A stretch of 35,004 nucleotides of DNA from CBFGRV01 sp965651265 (GCA_965651265.1 CBFGRV010000033.1:1-35004), one strand, 5' to 3'; positions 7,696 to 16,705 are shown, counted from the first letter of the stretch. Notes: a model not told the origin generated them from the letters alone. Numbers and translations: made by a program.

Positions 7696-8937
7696 ATGTC
7701 GCCCTCCTCCGTCACTGACTCCGAGCGCAAGGCGCTAGTAGCGCAACTCGAGAACGTATTCGCCCTGGCTCAGGTGATGACCTCCAATGCGGAGGAGGCC
7801 GTCCGATTGGTGGAACGCACCTACAGGCTGGCATTTTCGACGCCTGCGGAAGCGGAAGACCTCGATCCTCAGGTGTACCTCACGCGGCTCTTGATCCGAG
7901 CGCGCGAATCGCACGGCTCTCCGAGCCAAACCTCGGCCACCCCTCCCTCCGAGCTGTCTGATTTTCGATACCGGCTCGCTACGGAATTCGTCGATCAAAG
8001 GATTCCGGCGGCCTTCGCGGCCCTACCCTCCGAACAGCGTGTGCTTTTGATGATGGCAGAAGTTCAGGACCTGGATTGCCCGCGCATCGGCCGGGTACTG
8101 GGGACGGGCGACGAATCGGCCTGCAAGCGGTTGGAGGAGGCGCGTACGGCCATCCGAGACGCCGTTTATGCCAGTGCATCAGAGGCGGAGCGCCACCTGA
8201 TCGAGAGCGGCCTGGCTTCCGATTGGATAAAAGGTGCGCTGCAGCGGATGGCAGATTCGGAGCTCGTGGCACTGCCCCCGACTGTCCTTCCGTCCATCCT
8301 CTTCTCTATTCAGAGCGGCGACAACAAAGAGGACACGGCGCCGAAATCACCAGACGCGCGATCAAGCAAGAGTCGCGATGGCACCTTCGACCTTGGACGC
8401 CTCCTGTCTCGATTCGTCGCGATTCTCTTGCTCGTTGTCGTGGCCGGAATGCTGGGCTATGGCTTCACGAGACTGATGCAGCGTGAGTCGAGGTCCAACC
8501 TGATCGCCCTCTCGGCCAGACAGGCCCTGGACGTGGAGGCCTCTTTTCAGACCACCAGCGCGGAACAGGCCGAGCGCTACGTGTACGATCGGCTGAACCG
8601 GCGCATCACGGTGCCATCGATCAACGAAGCCGGATTCAACGGCGTATCCATTCGCACGATCGCGGAGGGCGCCGAGACGCCCGTCCTCCTTTACCAGGAT
8701 TCGGATGGCACTCCGATCGTGGTTTACGTCTATTCATATGCCTTTCTGGACCGATTTGGGGATCGCCTCGTGCTCGAGCGGGACGTGCTCTCGCAGATCG
8801 AAGAGGAAGGTCATTTCGACCTCCACGATCTCGGAAAGGAGAAGGCGCTCGTCTGGAGGCGTCGTGATGACATCCTCGTCGCCATCACCACAGGCGACGC
8901 GGAGGAGCTCCGGCAACGTATCGTCTACCCGGCTTGA
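7696..8937 (+). CDS. Putative ECF sigma-like domain fused by one TM helix to an anti-sigma-like periplasmic domain
   Basis: The 413 aa product has three parts. Residues about 15-70 resemble a worn ECF sigma region 2 (AEEAVRLVERTYRLAF, then PQVYLTRLLIRAR). Residues about 104-158 resemble region 4 with its helix-turn-helix (FAALPSEQRVLLMMAEVQDL, then CPRIGRVLG and CKRLEEARTAIRDAV). After a Ser/Lys/Asp-rich linker comes one transmembrane helix (about 238-258). The C-terminal 150 residues carry a pattern like that of periplasmic ends of transmembrane anti-sigma factors: LLYQDSDGTPIVVYVYSYAF, then ALVWRRRDDILVAITTG and DAEELRQRI. Region-2 core-binding residues are poorly kept, so sigma activity is uncertain; a membrane-tethered regulator is an alternative. 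It follows the SAM hydrolase by 20 bases and overlaps the convergent kinase by 13. Confidence 0.75.
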   Translation: MSPSSVTDSERKALVAQLENVFALAQVMTSNAEEAVRLVERTYRLAFSTPAEAEDLDPQVYLTRLLIRARESHGSPSQTSATPPSELSDFRYRLATEFVDQRIPAAFAALPSEQRVLLMMAEVQDLDCPRIGRVLGTGDESACKRLEEARTAIRDAVYASASEAERHLIESGLASDWIKGALQRMADSELVALPPTVLPSILFSIQSGDNKEDTAPKSPDARSSKSRDGTFDLGRLLSRFVAILLLVVVAGMLGYGFTRLMQRESRSNLIALSARQALDVEASFQTTSAEQAERYVYDRLNRRITVPSINEAGFNGVSIRTIAEGAETPVLLYQDSDGTPIVVYVYSYAFLDRFGDRLVLERDVLSQIEEEGHFDLHDLGKEKALVWRRRDDILVAITTGDAEELRQRIVYPA

Positions 8938-10322
8938 GCGTGCGGTACCGGCTCGTCAACCTCGGCCGCGGGCACGGCGATGCGGAATGTGGTGCCCTGC
9001 CCGATCCGTGATTGCTCGAGCGTGAGCGACCCGCCGTGATAATCCTCCACGATACGCTTGGCGAGGCTCAGGCCGAGGCCCCATCCGCGCTTCTTGGTGC
9101 TGTATCCCGGCCGGAAGATATTCTTCCAGTTGCTCCGGTCGATTCCTTTTCCGGTGTCGGATACATCCAGCACGACCCTGCCATCCTCGAGCCGTCCGCG
9201 AATGTGGATGTTACCCTCTGCGCTCTCGATGGCATCGAGCGCGTTCTTCAACAGGTTTTCGATCACCCACTCGAAGAGCTCTACGTTGATCGGCGCCCGC
9301 AGGTCATCGTTCACGTCGAGCTCGAGCTCGACGTGCCTCGCCTGCTGCGGCAAACGGCGTCGGATGTAGTCGGCCGTCGCGTGCACGACAGGTGCGATTT
9401 CAGTTACCTCCAGCTTTGGTAGAGAGCCGATATCCGAAAACCGGCTGGCAACCCGCTTCAGCCGCTCGATGTCGTCCTCGATTTCGCGCACCGCAGCTTT
9501 TTGCTGCTCTGGCTCGAGTTCACCGCTCTTCAGCAGTTCCGTCCACCCCATCAAGCTCGAAATGGGCGTTCCGAGCTGATGGGCCGCCTCTTTAGCCATC
9601 CCCACCCAGAGGCTGCTCTGCTCGCTGCGCCGCACGTAGGAGAATCCGAGATACCCCACCAGGATGAACAGCGCAACGAACAGAAGCTGGATGTACGGGA
9701 AGGTGGTGAGTTCGCGCACGAGCCGGGAGTCGTCGTAGAAAATGAACTGCTCCAGCTTGTTCTCGCCCGGGCCGAGCTCAATGCTGATCGGCTCGTAATT
9801 CTGTGCCATGGCGCGGGCACGCTCGAGAACGCGATCGAGCACGCGTTGCGCCTCCTCGGGTGACATGTTCCTCAGCGAATCCCTGGGGGGTACCCCCGGC
9901 ACGCTGTGCCAGACGAGCGGCTCGGTGCGGGCCGAATCGGTAATGACCGCTGGAATACCGAACTGACCCTGCTGTACGATTTCAAAGGCAAGCGTCACGT
10001 CCCCGGGTGGGGGCATGGACCGCGCCCACGCCAGTGCCTCCTTGAATTCATTCAGCCGCTGGCGGGCATTGCTGCCCGCGGCCGGGGCCTGGGCCTCCAA
10101 CAGCTCCTCGATTTCTCGAAACGTGAGAATGTACGGATTCTGGTATTGCGACGCGGACGCGAGATGCTCCTGCGCACTCGCCCACAGCTGGATGATGAAT
10201 TGCTCGCGCTCACGAAGGCGCTCTACGAGCTGGTTCGTGTAGGCGAGCGACGCGATAGCAATTAACCCGGCGAACACAATGAGGCCGAGTTTCAGCTTGA
10301 CGGAATATCGATAGGCTTTCAT
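8925..10322 (-). CDS. Membrane sensor histidine kinase
   Basis: This inner-membrane kinase would phosphorylate a response regulator, none of which is encoded nearby. The 465 aa protein has transmembrane helices at about 11-29 and 209-228, which enclose a ~180-residue extracytoplasmic domain that I cannot assign. The phosphoacceptor is H248 in KEAAHQLGTPISS, a form of H-box common in Bacteroidota. The HATPase domain has its N-box in ENLLKNALDAI (N356-N360), G1 in DTGKGID (389-395) and G2 in GWGLGLSL (413-420). It lies 74 bases downstream of purA on the same strand, and its 3' end overlaps the sigma/anti-sigma-like gene by 13 bases. Confidence 0.93.
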   Translation of the reverse strand: MKAYRYSVKLKLGLIVFAGLIAIASLAYTNQLVERLREREQFIIQLWASAQEHLASASQYQNPYILTFREIEELLEAQAPAAGSNARQRLNEFKEALAWARSMPPPGDVTLAFEIVQQGQFGIPAVITDSARTEPLVWHSVPGVPPRDSLRNMSPEEAQRVLDRVLERARAMAQNYEPISIELGPGENKLEQFIFYDDSRLVRELTTFPYIQLLFVALFILVGYLGFSYVRRSEQSSLWVGMAKEAAHQLGTPISSLMGWTELLKSGELEPEQQKAAVREIEDDIERLKRVASRFSDIGSLPKLEVTEIAPVVHATADYIRRRLPQQARHVELELDVNDDLRAPINVELFEWVIENLLKNALDAIESAEGNIHIRGRLEDGRVVLDVSDTGKGIDRSNWKNIFRPGYSTKKRGWGLGLSLAKRIVEDYHGGSLTLEQSRIGQGTTFRIAVPAAEVDEPVPHAQAG

Positions 10323-10396
10323 TTCAGACCCGGCGATGCAGCATTACCGGCAATGAATTCGCTACACCCCGGCCCTGATCCGCCCGCGCGCTGCGG

Positions 10397-11692
10397 TCAG
10401 TGCATAACCTCTGCCAGACCGTCGGAAACGATCTGATCTCTCCGGGGCCCGATGGAGACCATCGAAATGGGCACATCCAGATACTCGCTGATGAAGCGCA
10501 AGTAATTCTGCGCCGCCGCGGGCAGGTCGGCAAGGCGTTGCGCACCCGATGTATCCTCCGACCAGCCCTCGAACGTCTCGTAGATCGGCTCGACCTTCTC
10601 CAGAGTCTGGACCTCGCTCGGAAAGCGCGAGGATTCCTTGCCGTCGTATCTGTACGCCGTGCAGACCTTGATCTCATCCAGGCCGCTGAGCACATCGAGC
10701 TTGGTGATGGCGAGCTCTGTCAGACCGTTGATCATGGAGGTGTAGCGCAGCGCCACGAGATCGAGCCATCCACATCGGCGCGGCCTGCCGGTGGTCGCAC
10801 CAAACTCATCCCCGACTCGTCGGAGCCGGTCTCCGATGTTGTCGGTCAGCTCGGTGGGGAATGGGCCATTGCCTACGCGCGTGCAGTAGGCCTTCACGAT
10901 GCCGATCACGCGATCGATGGCGGTCGGCGGAACGCCGAGACCGGTACAGCACCCTCCGACGGTAGGGTGACTGGATGTCACGAATGGATACGTCCCGAAA
11001 TCGACATCGAGCAGCGAGCCCTGCGCTCCCTCCGCCAGTACGCGCTTGCCTTCTCGCAGCGCATTCCCGAGATACTGGGAGGTGTCGGTAACGTAGGGAT
11101 CGATCAGCTTGTCGAACTCCACGTACTCGTCGATGATGTGCTCGACATCGAGCTCGTCGGCGTCGTAAATGCCTCTGAGAATGGCGTTCTTCTCCTGGAT
11201 CGCCTCCTTCAATTTCACGCGCAGGATGTCGCGGTCTAGCAGGTCCACCACCCGAATCCCCGTCCGGGCAAATTTATCGACGTACGCAGGCCCGATGCCG
11301 CGTCCTGTCGTCCCTATCGCACCTGCATCCCGAGCTCGTTCGCGCGCCTCTTCGATCTTCTTGTGATAGGGCATGATGAGGTGCGCGTTGTGCGAGATGA
11401 GCAGGCGTCCATCGACCTGATACCCCAGGTCGCGGATCATCCCGATTTCCTCCATCATGGCTACGGGATCGATCACGACCCCATTTCCGATGATGCAGGT
11501 CACGTTCTCGTGGAAAATGCCACTCGGAACGAGATGGAGCACGAATGTCTCGTCACCCCAGCAGATCGTGTGACCTGCGTTCGCGCCGCCCTGGTAGCGC
11601 GCTACGATGTCCACGTCGCGGCTGAGCAGATCAACGACCTTGCCCTTGCCCTCATCTCCCCACTGCGTTCCAATGACTACGCTTACCGGCAT
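10397..11692 (-). CDS. purA: Adenylosuccinate synthetase
   Basis: PurA condenses IMP and aspartate using GTP, the first committed step from IMP to AMP. The 431 aa product is of standard length. The GTP-binding loop is GTQWGDEGKGK (residues 8-18), followed by RYQGGANAGHTI with the catalytic His. TTGRGIGPAYVDKF, FGTYPFVTSSHPT and TGRPRRCGWLD are further signature stretches. A strong Shine-Dalgarno sequence (AGGAGG on the minus strand, 11705-11700) sits seven bases before the ATG, unusual among genes in this window. A hairpin at 11721-11743 separates it from the upstream STAS gene. Confidence 0.98.
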   Translation of the reverse strand: MPVSVVIGTQWGDEGKGKVVDLLSRDVDIVARYQGGANAGHTICWGDETFVLHLVPSGIFHENVTCIIGNGVVIDPVAMMEEIGMIRDLGYQVDGRLLISHNAHLIMPYHKKIEEARERARDAGAIGTTGRGIGPAYVDKFARTGIRVVDLLDRDILRVKLKEAIQEKNAILRGIYDADELDVEHIIDEYVEFDKLIDPYVTDTSQYLGNALREGKRVLAEGAQGSLLDVDFGTYPFVTSSHPTVGGCCTGLGVPPTAIDRVIGIVKAYCTRVGNGPFPTELTDNIGDRLRRVGDEFGATTGRPRRCGWLDLVALRYTSMINGLTELAITKLDVLSGLDEIKVCTAYRYDGKESSRFPSEVQTLEKVEPIYETFEGWSEDTSGAQRLADLPAAAQNYLRFISEYLDVPISMVSIGPRRDQIVSDGLAEVMH

Positions 11693-11720
11693 CGGAAATC
11701 CTCCTGCCTTTCACAATGAA

Positions 11721-11743
11721 GGCGGCGAGGAATGCTCGCCGCC
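11721..11743 (-). terminator. Hairpin between the STAS gene and purA
   Basis: A perfect 9-base-pair inverted repeat, GGCGGCGAG pairing with CTCGCCGCC across a five-base loop, lies between the STAS stop codon (11780) and the purA start. On the minus strand it is followed by TTCATTG, which is only moderately T-rich. It may end or attenuate the secD-secF-STAS transcript before purA. A leader structure for purA is the alternative. Confidence 0.5.
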
Positions 11744-11779
11744 TCCTGATATCTTCGTTAATGAACTGGACCTGGGCTC

Positions 11780-12145
11780 TTACTGCGCCGCGGCTTGCGG
11801 TGGATCCGTCTCGTAACTCTTCGCCGCTTCGTCCACCGAGTCGTAGTGCTTGAAGACGGTGATGAGTTTCGTGATGACGAGCAGCGACTGGATGCGGTCT
11901 GCAACATTGGCCAGGCGCAGATCCCCTCCGGAGTTGCGCATTGTCGTGAGTGCGCTGATGAGCATGCCCAGACCGCTGGAGTTCATGAACTTGACCTTGC
12001 CGAGATCCACCACCACATTCTTCTTGCCGGCATCCTTCAACTCATGAAGCTGGTCGTGCAGCTTGGCGCCGTCCGGACCGCCCATGACATTGCCTTTGAG
12101 TGTAAGAACGACCGCGTTATAACGCTCTTCGACGTCGTATTTCAT
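11780..12145 (-). CDS. Stand-alone STAS-domain protein, anti-sigma-factor-antagonist type
   Basis: STAS proteins of this type bind anti-sigma kinases or serve as switch modules controlled by serine phosphorylation. The 121 aa product is a single STAS domain, VVVDLGKVKFMNSSGLGMLI (about residues 44-63), with the candidate phospho-serine at S56 in NSSGLG. An Asn replaces the Asp usually found before the Ser pair in SpoIIAA. The C-terminal ~12 residues (TDPPQAAAQ) look like a disordered tail. The gene starts 33 bases after secF and is likely in the same transcript. No partner anti-sigma kinase or phosphatase is in the window. Confidence 0.92.
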   Translation of the reverse strand: MKYDVEERYNAVVLTLKGNVMGGPDGAKLHDQLHELKDAGKKNVVVDLGKVKFMNSSGLGMLISALTTMRNSGGDLRLANVADRIQSLLVITKLITVFKHYDSVDEAAKSYETDPPQAAAQ

Positions 12146-12178
12146 CTGGATAACTGGCTTGGGGTGATTTGAATCGGC

Positions 12179-13093
12179 TCAGCGGCGACGTCTCGCAGCC
12201 TGTGCGCGGAGCTCGATAACAATGGGCGACGCCACGAAGATCGATGAGTACGTACCGATCAAGATGCCCACAATAATCGCGAAGGCGAACCCACGGAGCA
12301 CTTCGCCACCGAATATAAACAGGACCACTACCACGAGCAAGGTGGTGAGGGACGTGATGATCGTCCGGCTCAGCGTGTCGTTGATGGACCTGTTCACGAG
12401 CCGCTCGAAAGGTTCGGTCTTGAACAGATTCGAGAACTCTCGGATACGGTCAAAGACCACGACCGTATCGTTGATGGAGTACCCCACGATCGTCAAGAAT
12501 GCCGCGATGATCGTCTGGTCGATCTGAAGGGAAAACGGCACGATCCCGGACAGAAGTGAGAAGATGCCGAGCGTGATGACGACGTCGTGAAAAAGCGCCA
12601 CCACCGCCCCCAGGCCGAATCGCCACTCGAAGCGCACGAGGATATAGACGAAGATGACTAACAACGCCCCGAGGACGGAGTACATGGCGCCACGCTTGAG
12701 GTCTTCAGCAAAGCGCGGCCCGACGACATCCGACTTCACGATCGTTGGCTCCGAGTCCGGGAACGCCTGCCTCATAACGGTCAGAATCGTGTTCTGGACC
12801 TCTTCCGTCGATCCTTCGGCGACCGTGCGGACGAGAAGTTGGTTCACGTTCTCGAAGGTCTTGACCTCGGGATCCAGTCCGAGTGCATTGCCGAGCTCAC
12901 CGCGGACTGCCACAGGATTCAATGCCGTGTTGGTAGCCACGACGAATTCCATGCCGCCGCGGAAGTCTATTCCCAGTTCCACTCCACGGGTAATGAGAGA
13001 ACCTACGCTCAGAAAGAGCAGGATGGCTGAGAGCAAAAATGCCCTCTTGCGGTTGGGTATGAGCTGGTAGTTCGCGTTTTCAAAAAATCTCAT
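12179..13093 (-). CDS. secF: Protein translocase subunit SecF
   Basis: SecF works with SecD in the inner membrane to drive late steps of Sec-dependent export using the ion gradient. The 304 aa product has a first transmembrane helix at about 18-34, the hallmark LGIDFRGGMEF right after it, a ~90-residue periplasmic domain, and five C-terminal helices with the conserved GYSINDTVVVFDRIRE motif. The C-terminus ends in basic residues (QAARRRR). It lies 67 bases downstream of secD on the same strand, the usual order. Confidence 0.97.
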   Translation of the reverse strand: MRFFENANYQLIPNRKRAFLLSAILLFLSVGSLITRGVELGIDFRGGMEFVVATNTALNPVAVRGELGNALGLDPEVKTFENVNQLLVRTVAEGSTEEVQNTILTVMRQAFPDSEPTIVKSDVVGPRFAEDLKRGAMYSVLGALLVIFVYILVRFEWRFGLGAVVALFHDVVITLGIFSLLSGIVPFSLQIDQTIIAAFLTIVGYSINDTVVVFDRIREFSNLFKTEPFERLVNRSINDTLSRTIITSLTTLLVVVVLFIFGGEVLRGFAFAIIVGILIGTYSSIFVASPIVIELRAQAARRRR

Positions 13094-13160
13094 GACGTTA
13101 TCCTGATATGTGGCCGGTGACGGCCGAATACGGGAGACTCAAGGTTGTGCGTCCGATGGA

Positions 13161-15083
13161 TCATCCGTAGGAAACAGCCATTCGCCGTTCGATCACGAGG
13201 TAATCGAAAACGACGCGGGAGACGATGATGGCCGTGAACAACGACGACAGGATGCCCGCCATCAGCGTGACCGCAAATCCCTGGATGGGACCCACTCCGA
13301 AGGAATACAGAATCGCTCCGACGAAGAACGTCGTGATATTCGCGTCGAAAATGGCACTGAATGCCTTGGAGTAGCCGGCCTCGATGGCGGCCTTCATGGT
13401 CTTACCCGTTTTTTGCTCCTCGCGTACTCGCTCAAAGATGAGGACGTTGGCATCTACCGCCATACCGATCGTCAACACGATACCCGCGATTCCCGGCAAC
13501 GTCAGCGTCGCGTTGAAGGCGGCCAGGATGCCGAAGATGAAGATGATATTGAACAGCAGCGCTAGATCGGCCACCAATCCGGCCGTTCGGTAGTACCAGA
13601 TCATGAAGAGGGCCACGGCCAGAAGTCCGATCATCACGCTCAGAAATCCTGCCCGGATCGATGCCTCCCCGAGGCTCGGTCCTACCGTGCGCTCCTCAAC
13701 GATATCGACCGGCGCCGGCAAAGCCCCCGACATGAGGATAGTCACGACGTCCTGCGCCTCTTCACGCGAATCCAGATTCGTGATAGACGAACGGCCGCCT
13801 ACGATCCGATTGAGCACGGTAGGATACGAGTAGACGTAGTTGTCGAGCACGATGGCGATGTTCTTGTTCACATTGGCGCCCGTAAGGCGGGCCCAGGTAC
13901 GAGCCCCCTCCGAATTCATCACCATCGTGACCTCGGGCCGGTTCAGCTCGTCGAAATCGACGCGGGCATCCGTGATGACTTCGCCCGTGAGCTCGACCTC
14001 TTCCCGCACGCCGAGCAGCTCATAGATCTCGCGGCCGTCCTCGCTCTGCCCAATCGGGTTGGCGCCGTAGAGTAGTCTCACGTTGTTGGGCAGTAGGGCC
14101 TGCACCTCCGGGCGATTCAGCAGCGCGTTCACGCGTGCCGTATCCGCCTCGGAGACCATCCCAAAGACGACGCCCTGCCCGACGGGCTGCATGACGGCCA
14201 GGAGCGCATTGGTTGGCTCGATCTCTTCCTGCTGATCGAGCAGGGAAGCCGCATCAAAGGCCGTATCGGCATCGGCCGTATCGCCCGCGGATGCCGTCAC
14301 GTCCTCCGTACCGGCCTCGGCAATCAGATCGTCTTCCGGCTCGTCGGCCAATGACGTATCATCCTCGGCCGTCTCGAAATACTGAATGATTCGCTGAAGG
14401 GAGCGCTGCAGATCTGCCGGCTCGGCCATGAGATGGAACTCGAGCCGCGCCGTGCCGCGAAGAAGATTCCGGACGCGCTCCGGATCATCGATGCCCGGCA
14501 GCTCCACGACGACGCGGCGTGCCCCCTGTTTCTGGATAGAGGGCTCGGTGACGCCGTAGCGGTCCACGCGATCCCTGATGATGGAGATCGCACGGTCGAT
14601 GGCATTGTCGGCCTGCTGCTGCAGATACTGCTTCACCTCCGCATTGCTCGAGCGTCGCGTAATGCCCGCATCCTCATTTCTGAAGTAACGTGAGAGCCGG
14701 GCGTTGGGGTCGCGCCGCTCAAATTCCTCAACGAAGGCGTCGATGATCGACGCGTCCGTCGTGGTCGCCGCCTCACGCGCCGCAGCAAGCACTTCGTCGA
14801 ACGTCTCGTCCGTATCGGTGGCGAGTTCACGAAGCAGCTCGTCGGTTCGAACTTCGAGCGTGACGTGCATGCCGCCCTGTAGATCGAGCCCGAGCTTCAA
14901 GGCGCGCTCCTGGACGCTTCGGATCTTTCGCAGATTCTCGGCCTCGTAAGCCTGACGCTCCTCGCCTTCCAGCTGGTTGAGCTTCTGCGTGATGAAGTAA
15001 TTCTGGACAGATGGGTAGAGGTAGTACGCGGACAGCCCCAGAAAAAAGACTGTCAGAAAGATTTTGAATCCGTTTCCCTGCAT
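13161..15083 (-). CDS. secD: Protein translocase subunit SecD
   Basis: SecD forms the SecDF complex with SecF and helps pull substrates out of the SecYEG channel. The 640 aa product has an N-terminal helix (about 7-24), the signature LGLDLQGGMHV (64-74), the P1 domain with DRVDRYGVTEPSIQKQG, and C-terminal membrane helices from about residue 478 containing GMAVDANVLIFERVREE. Residues about 238-290 form an acidic, Ala/Thr/Asp-rich stretch inside the periplasmic part, which makes the protein longer than many homologues. It heads a secD-secF-STAS gene set. Confidence 0.97.
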   Translation of the reverse strand: MQGNGFKIFLTVFFLGLSAYYLYPSVQNYFITQKLNQLEGEERQAYEAENLRKIRSVQERALKLGLDLQGGMHVTLEVRTDELLRELATDTDETFDEVLAAAREAATTTDASIIDAFVEEFERRDPNARLSRYFRNEDAGITRRSSNAEVKQYLQQQADNAIDRAISIIRDRVDRYGVTEPSIQKQGARRVVVELPGIDDPERVRNLLRGTARLEFHLMAEPADLQRSLQRIIQYFETAEDDTSLADEPEDDLIAEAGTEDVTASAGDTADADTAFDAASLLDQQEEIEPTNALLAVMQPVGQGVVFGMVSEADTARVNALLNRPEVQALLPNNVRLLYGANPIGQSEDGREIYELLGVREEVELTGEVITDARVDFDELNRPEVTMVMNSEGARTWARLTGANVNKNIAIVLDNYVYSYPTVLNRIVGGRSSITNLDSREEAQDVVTILMSGALPAPVDIVEERTVGPSLGEASIRAGFLSVMIGLLAVALFMIWYYRTAGLVADLALLFNIIFIFGILAAFNATLTLPGIAGIVLTIGMAVDANVLIFERVREEQKTGKTMKAAIEAGYSKAFSAIFDANITTFFVGAILYSFGVGPIQGFAVTLMAGILSSLFTAIIVSRVVFDYLVIERRMAVSYG

Positions 15084-15242
15084 TGTTGGAGAGATCTGAG
15101 TGTCAAGAGACGCCCGGCCGATGTCGTGGTCGAGTGCTACCGAATTGCAACGACGCCACGGCTCGCCGGCTGATGCAGATATGTGGCGATCGCGGTCTCC
15201 AGAGTGATCGCAATCGAAGGGCTGAACGGCCCCGAAGAAACG

Positions 15243-15791
15243 CTACGGCCCCTGAGACCGAGCAGGCGTAAGCGTGCGTAGTGAGATAACAGGCTCGGCC
15301 TTGACGCGCTGGGTCGTCCTCGCAATCCGCCAGGGCCCAGCCGCCACCGAAGGCGTAACTGCGGCCATAGCCTCGTCGCCCCCCAGCGAAGAAGCTACGG
15401 GCGAGGATACGGAACGAATCCTGGGCGTGACGGCATCCGAGGTAAGCTCAACGAAGCGGCGCTGCAGATAGGCGATTAGCGCGTCGTCGGAAAGATCACG
15501 ATCAGCGAAGATGCGTGCTGGGGGCTCACCCGCTTCTTCTTCGTAGGCCGAAATAAAGGCCGCGACGAAATCCTTCAGGTTCTTGGCCCGATTTTTCGCG
15601 GCGCGCTCCAGAGCCGCATCAATCTGAGGATCGGCAGTTACCCGCAGCTGGGCCCTCAGCCAGACCTCCATCGAGCCCTGCAGAGACAGCGCCGATGCCT
15701 GCCCCGCCGTCGCAAACAGCGACGGCACGATGCTCAGAACGAGCAGGCTCGATACGATGCGAGCAAAGAATGTCGAACGCACTCGACCCAT
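15243..15791 (-). CDS. Small exported protein of unknown function
   Basis: I do not recognise this 182 aa product. It begins with a basic N-terminus and a hydrophobic stretch (about residues 10-32: ARIVSSLLVLSIVPSLFA), consistent with a signal peptide. The middle (45-120) looks helical and charged, with DPQIDAALERAAKNRAKN and DDALIAYLQRRFVELTSDA. The last 60 residues are Ser/Ala/Val/Thr-rich and probably loosely structured. It lies 95 bases beyond the SIMPL gene and 159 bases before secD, all on the minus strand. The opposing frames are short, and the signal-like N-terminus supports a real gene. Confidence 0.65.
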   Translation of the reverse strand: MGRVRSTFFARIVSSLLVLSIVPSLFATAGQASALSLQGSMEVWLRAQLRVTADPQIDAALERAAKNRAKNLKDFVAAFISAYEEEAGEPPARIFADRDLSDDALIAYLQRRFVELTSDAVTPRIRSVSSPVASSLGGDEAMAAVTPSVAAGPWRIARTTQRVKAEPVISLRTLTPARSQGP

Positions 15792-15886
15792 GAACGTGGA
15801 AACCCCTCGGGTGTAACCGCGAAGCTACCCGTGAACGGCAGAGAACTCAATAGAGTTGCAATGAAACTTCGCAGAAGCAGCCGCGG

Positions 15887-16636
15887 CTATTCGAGCACAA
15901 ACGTTGCCTGAACGTTCACCACCACTTCGATCTCACCCGCTGCGTACGCGTCGGGTTCGGGGGCGCCTGAGGCCGCCATCTCTGCCATGTCCATCCTCAA
16001 ATTGTACATCGGGCGCGGGAAATCATAGCTCTGCTCGACGACCCGAACGACCGGTCCGAGGTTTTGATCGAGCGTGCTCGCGATCAGGACCGCCTTCTCA
16101 CGAGCATTGGTGACCGCGTCCCGGAGGGCGGAATTTCGTGCTGGGGTCCGATCATCCAGATCGTAGGTCACCTGCTCGAGCCGATTCGCGCCCTGTTCGA
16201 CGACCGTCGCGACGACCACCGGCAGTTGGTCCAGATCGTGAATCTCGACCACAACGGTGCGGATGGCCTCGTATCCGCGCTCTTCGTACCGCCGAGGCTC
16301 ACCCACCCACTCGCGATGCGGCTGGAGGCGGAGCGATTCCATCTTGATATAGCGCTCCTCGATGCCCATCTCTCGAATGGCATTCAGTGCCCGGCTCGAT
16401 GCCTCGGCATTCTGCTCGCGCGCCTGCACCGGGTCATCCGCCACGGAAACGACGCCGAAACGGACAATCGCCATATCCGGCTCCACCCTGACCCGACCTT
16501 CTCCCGACACGCTAACAGACGGTCGCGTATCGTGGTGCATGTCGGCCTGCGCCGCGACAGAGCGCGGCAGGGCAAGAGCCATTCCGGTGAACACTGCAAT
16601 GAGCAAGAGGCTGTCCGATTTCAGAGACAGGTACAT
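15887..16636 (-). CDS. SIMPL-domain (DUF541) exported protein
   Basis: SIMPL/DUF541 proteins are periplasmic or outer-membrane-associated proteins of poorly defined function; some bind partners in stress or oxidative responses. From the ATG at 16636, preceded by AGGAAA on the minus strand, the 249 aa product has a signal peptide (hydrophobic residues about 10-25, ending SVAAQA). The family opening VSVSGEGRVRVEPDMAIVRF follows, and then the helix-strand repeats with AREQNAEASSRALNAI and ARNSALRDAVTNAREKA. The frame extends 17 codons upstream to 16687, but that extension does not look like a signal sequence. It follows asnS by 69 bases. Confidence 0.93.
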   Translation of the reverse strand: MYLSLKSDSLLLIAVFTGMALALPRSVAAQADMHHDTRPSVSVSGEGRVRVEPDMAIVRFGVVSVADDPVQAREQNAEASSRALNAIREMGIEERYIKMESLRLQPHREWVGEPRRYEERGYEAIRTVVVEIHDLDQLPVVVATVVEQGANRLEQVTYDLDDRTPARNSALRDAVTNAREKAVLIASTLDQNLGPVVRVVEQSYDFPRPMYNLRMDMAEMAASGAPEPDAYAAGEIEVVVNVQATFVLE

Positions 16637-16705
16637 GGCTTTTCCTGGATGTGAGTTGGATGTGTAAGCAGCGTCACAGGGGTTCAATCTTCGTTCCAGA
16701 TGGGA

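Noticed and set aside
10400..11239. 279 aa open frame on the plus strand
   Set aside because: It is antisense to purA, a certain gene, and shows no recognisable domain.
15170..15240. GCGATC/GATCGC inverted repeat between secD and the small exported gene
   Set aside because: The stem is only six bases with no T run; it may be chance.
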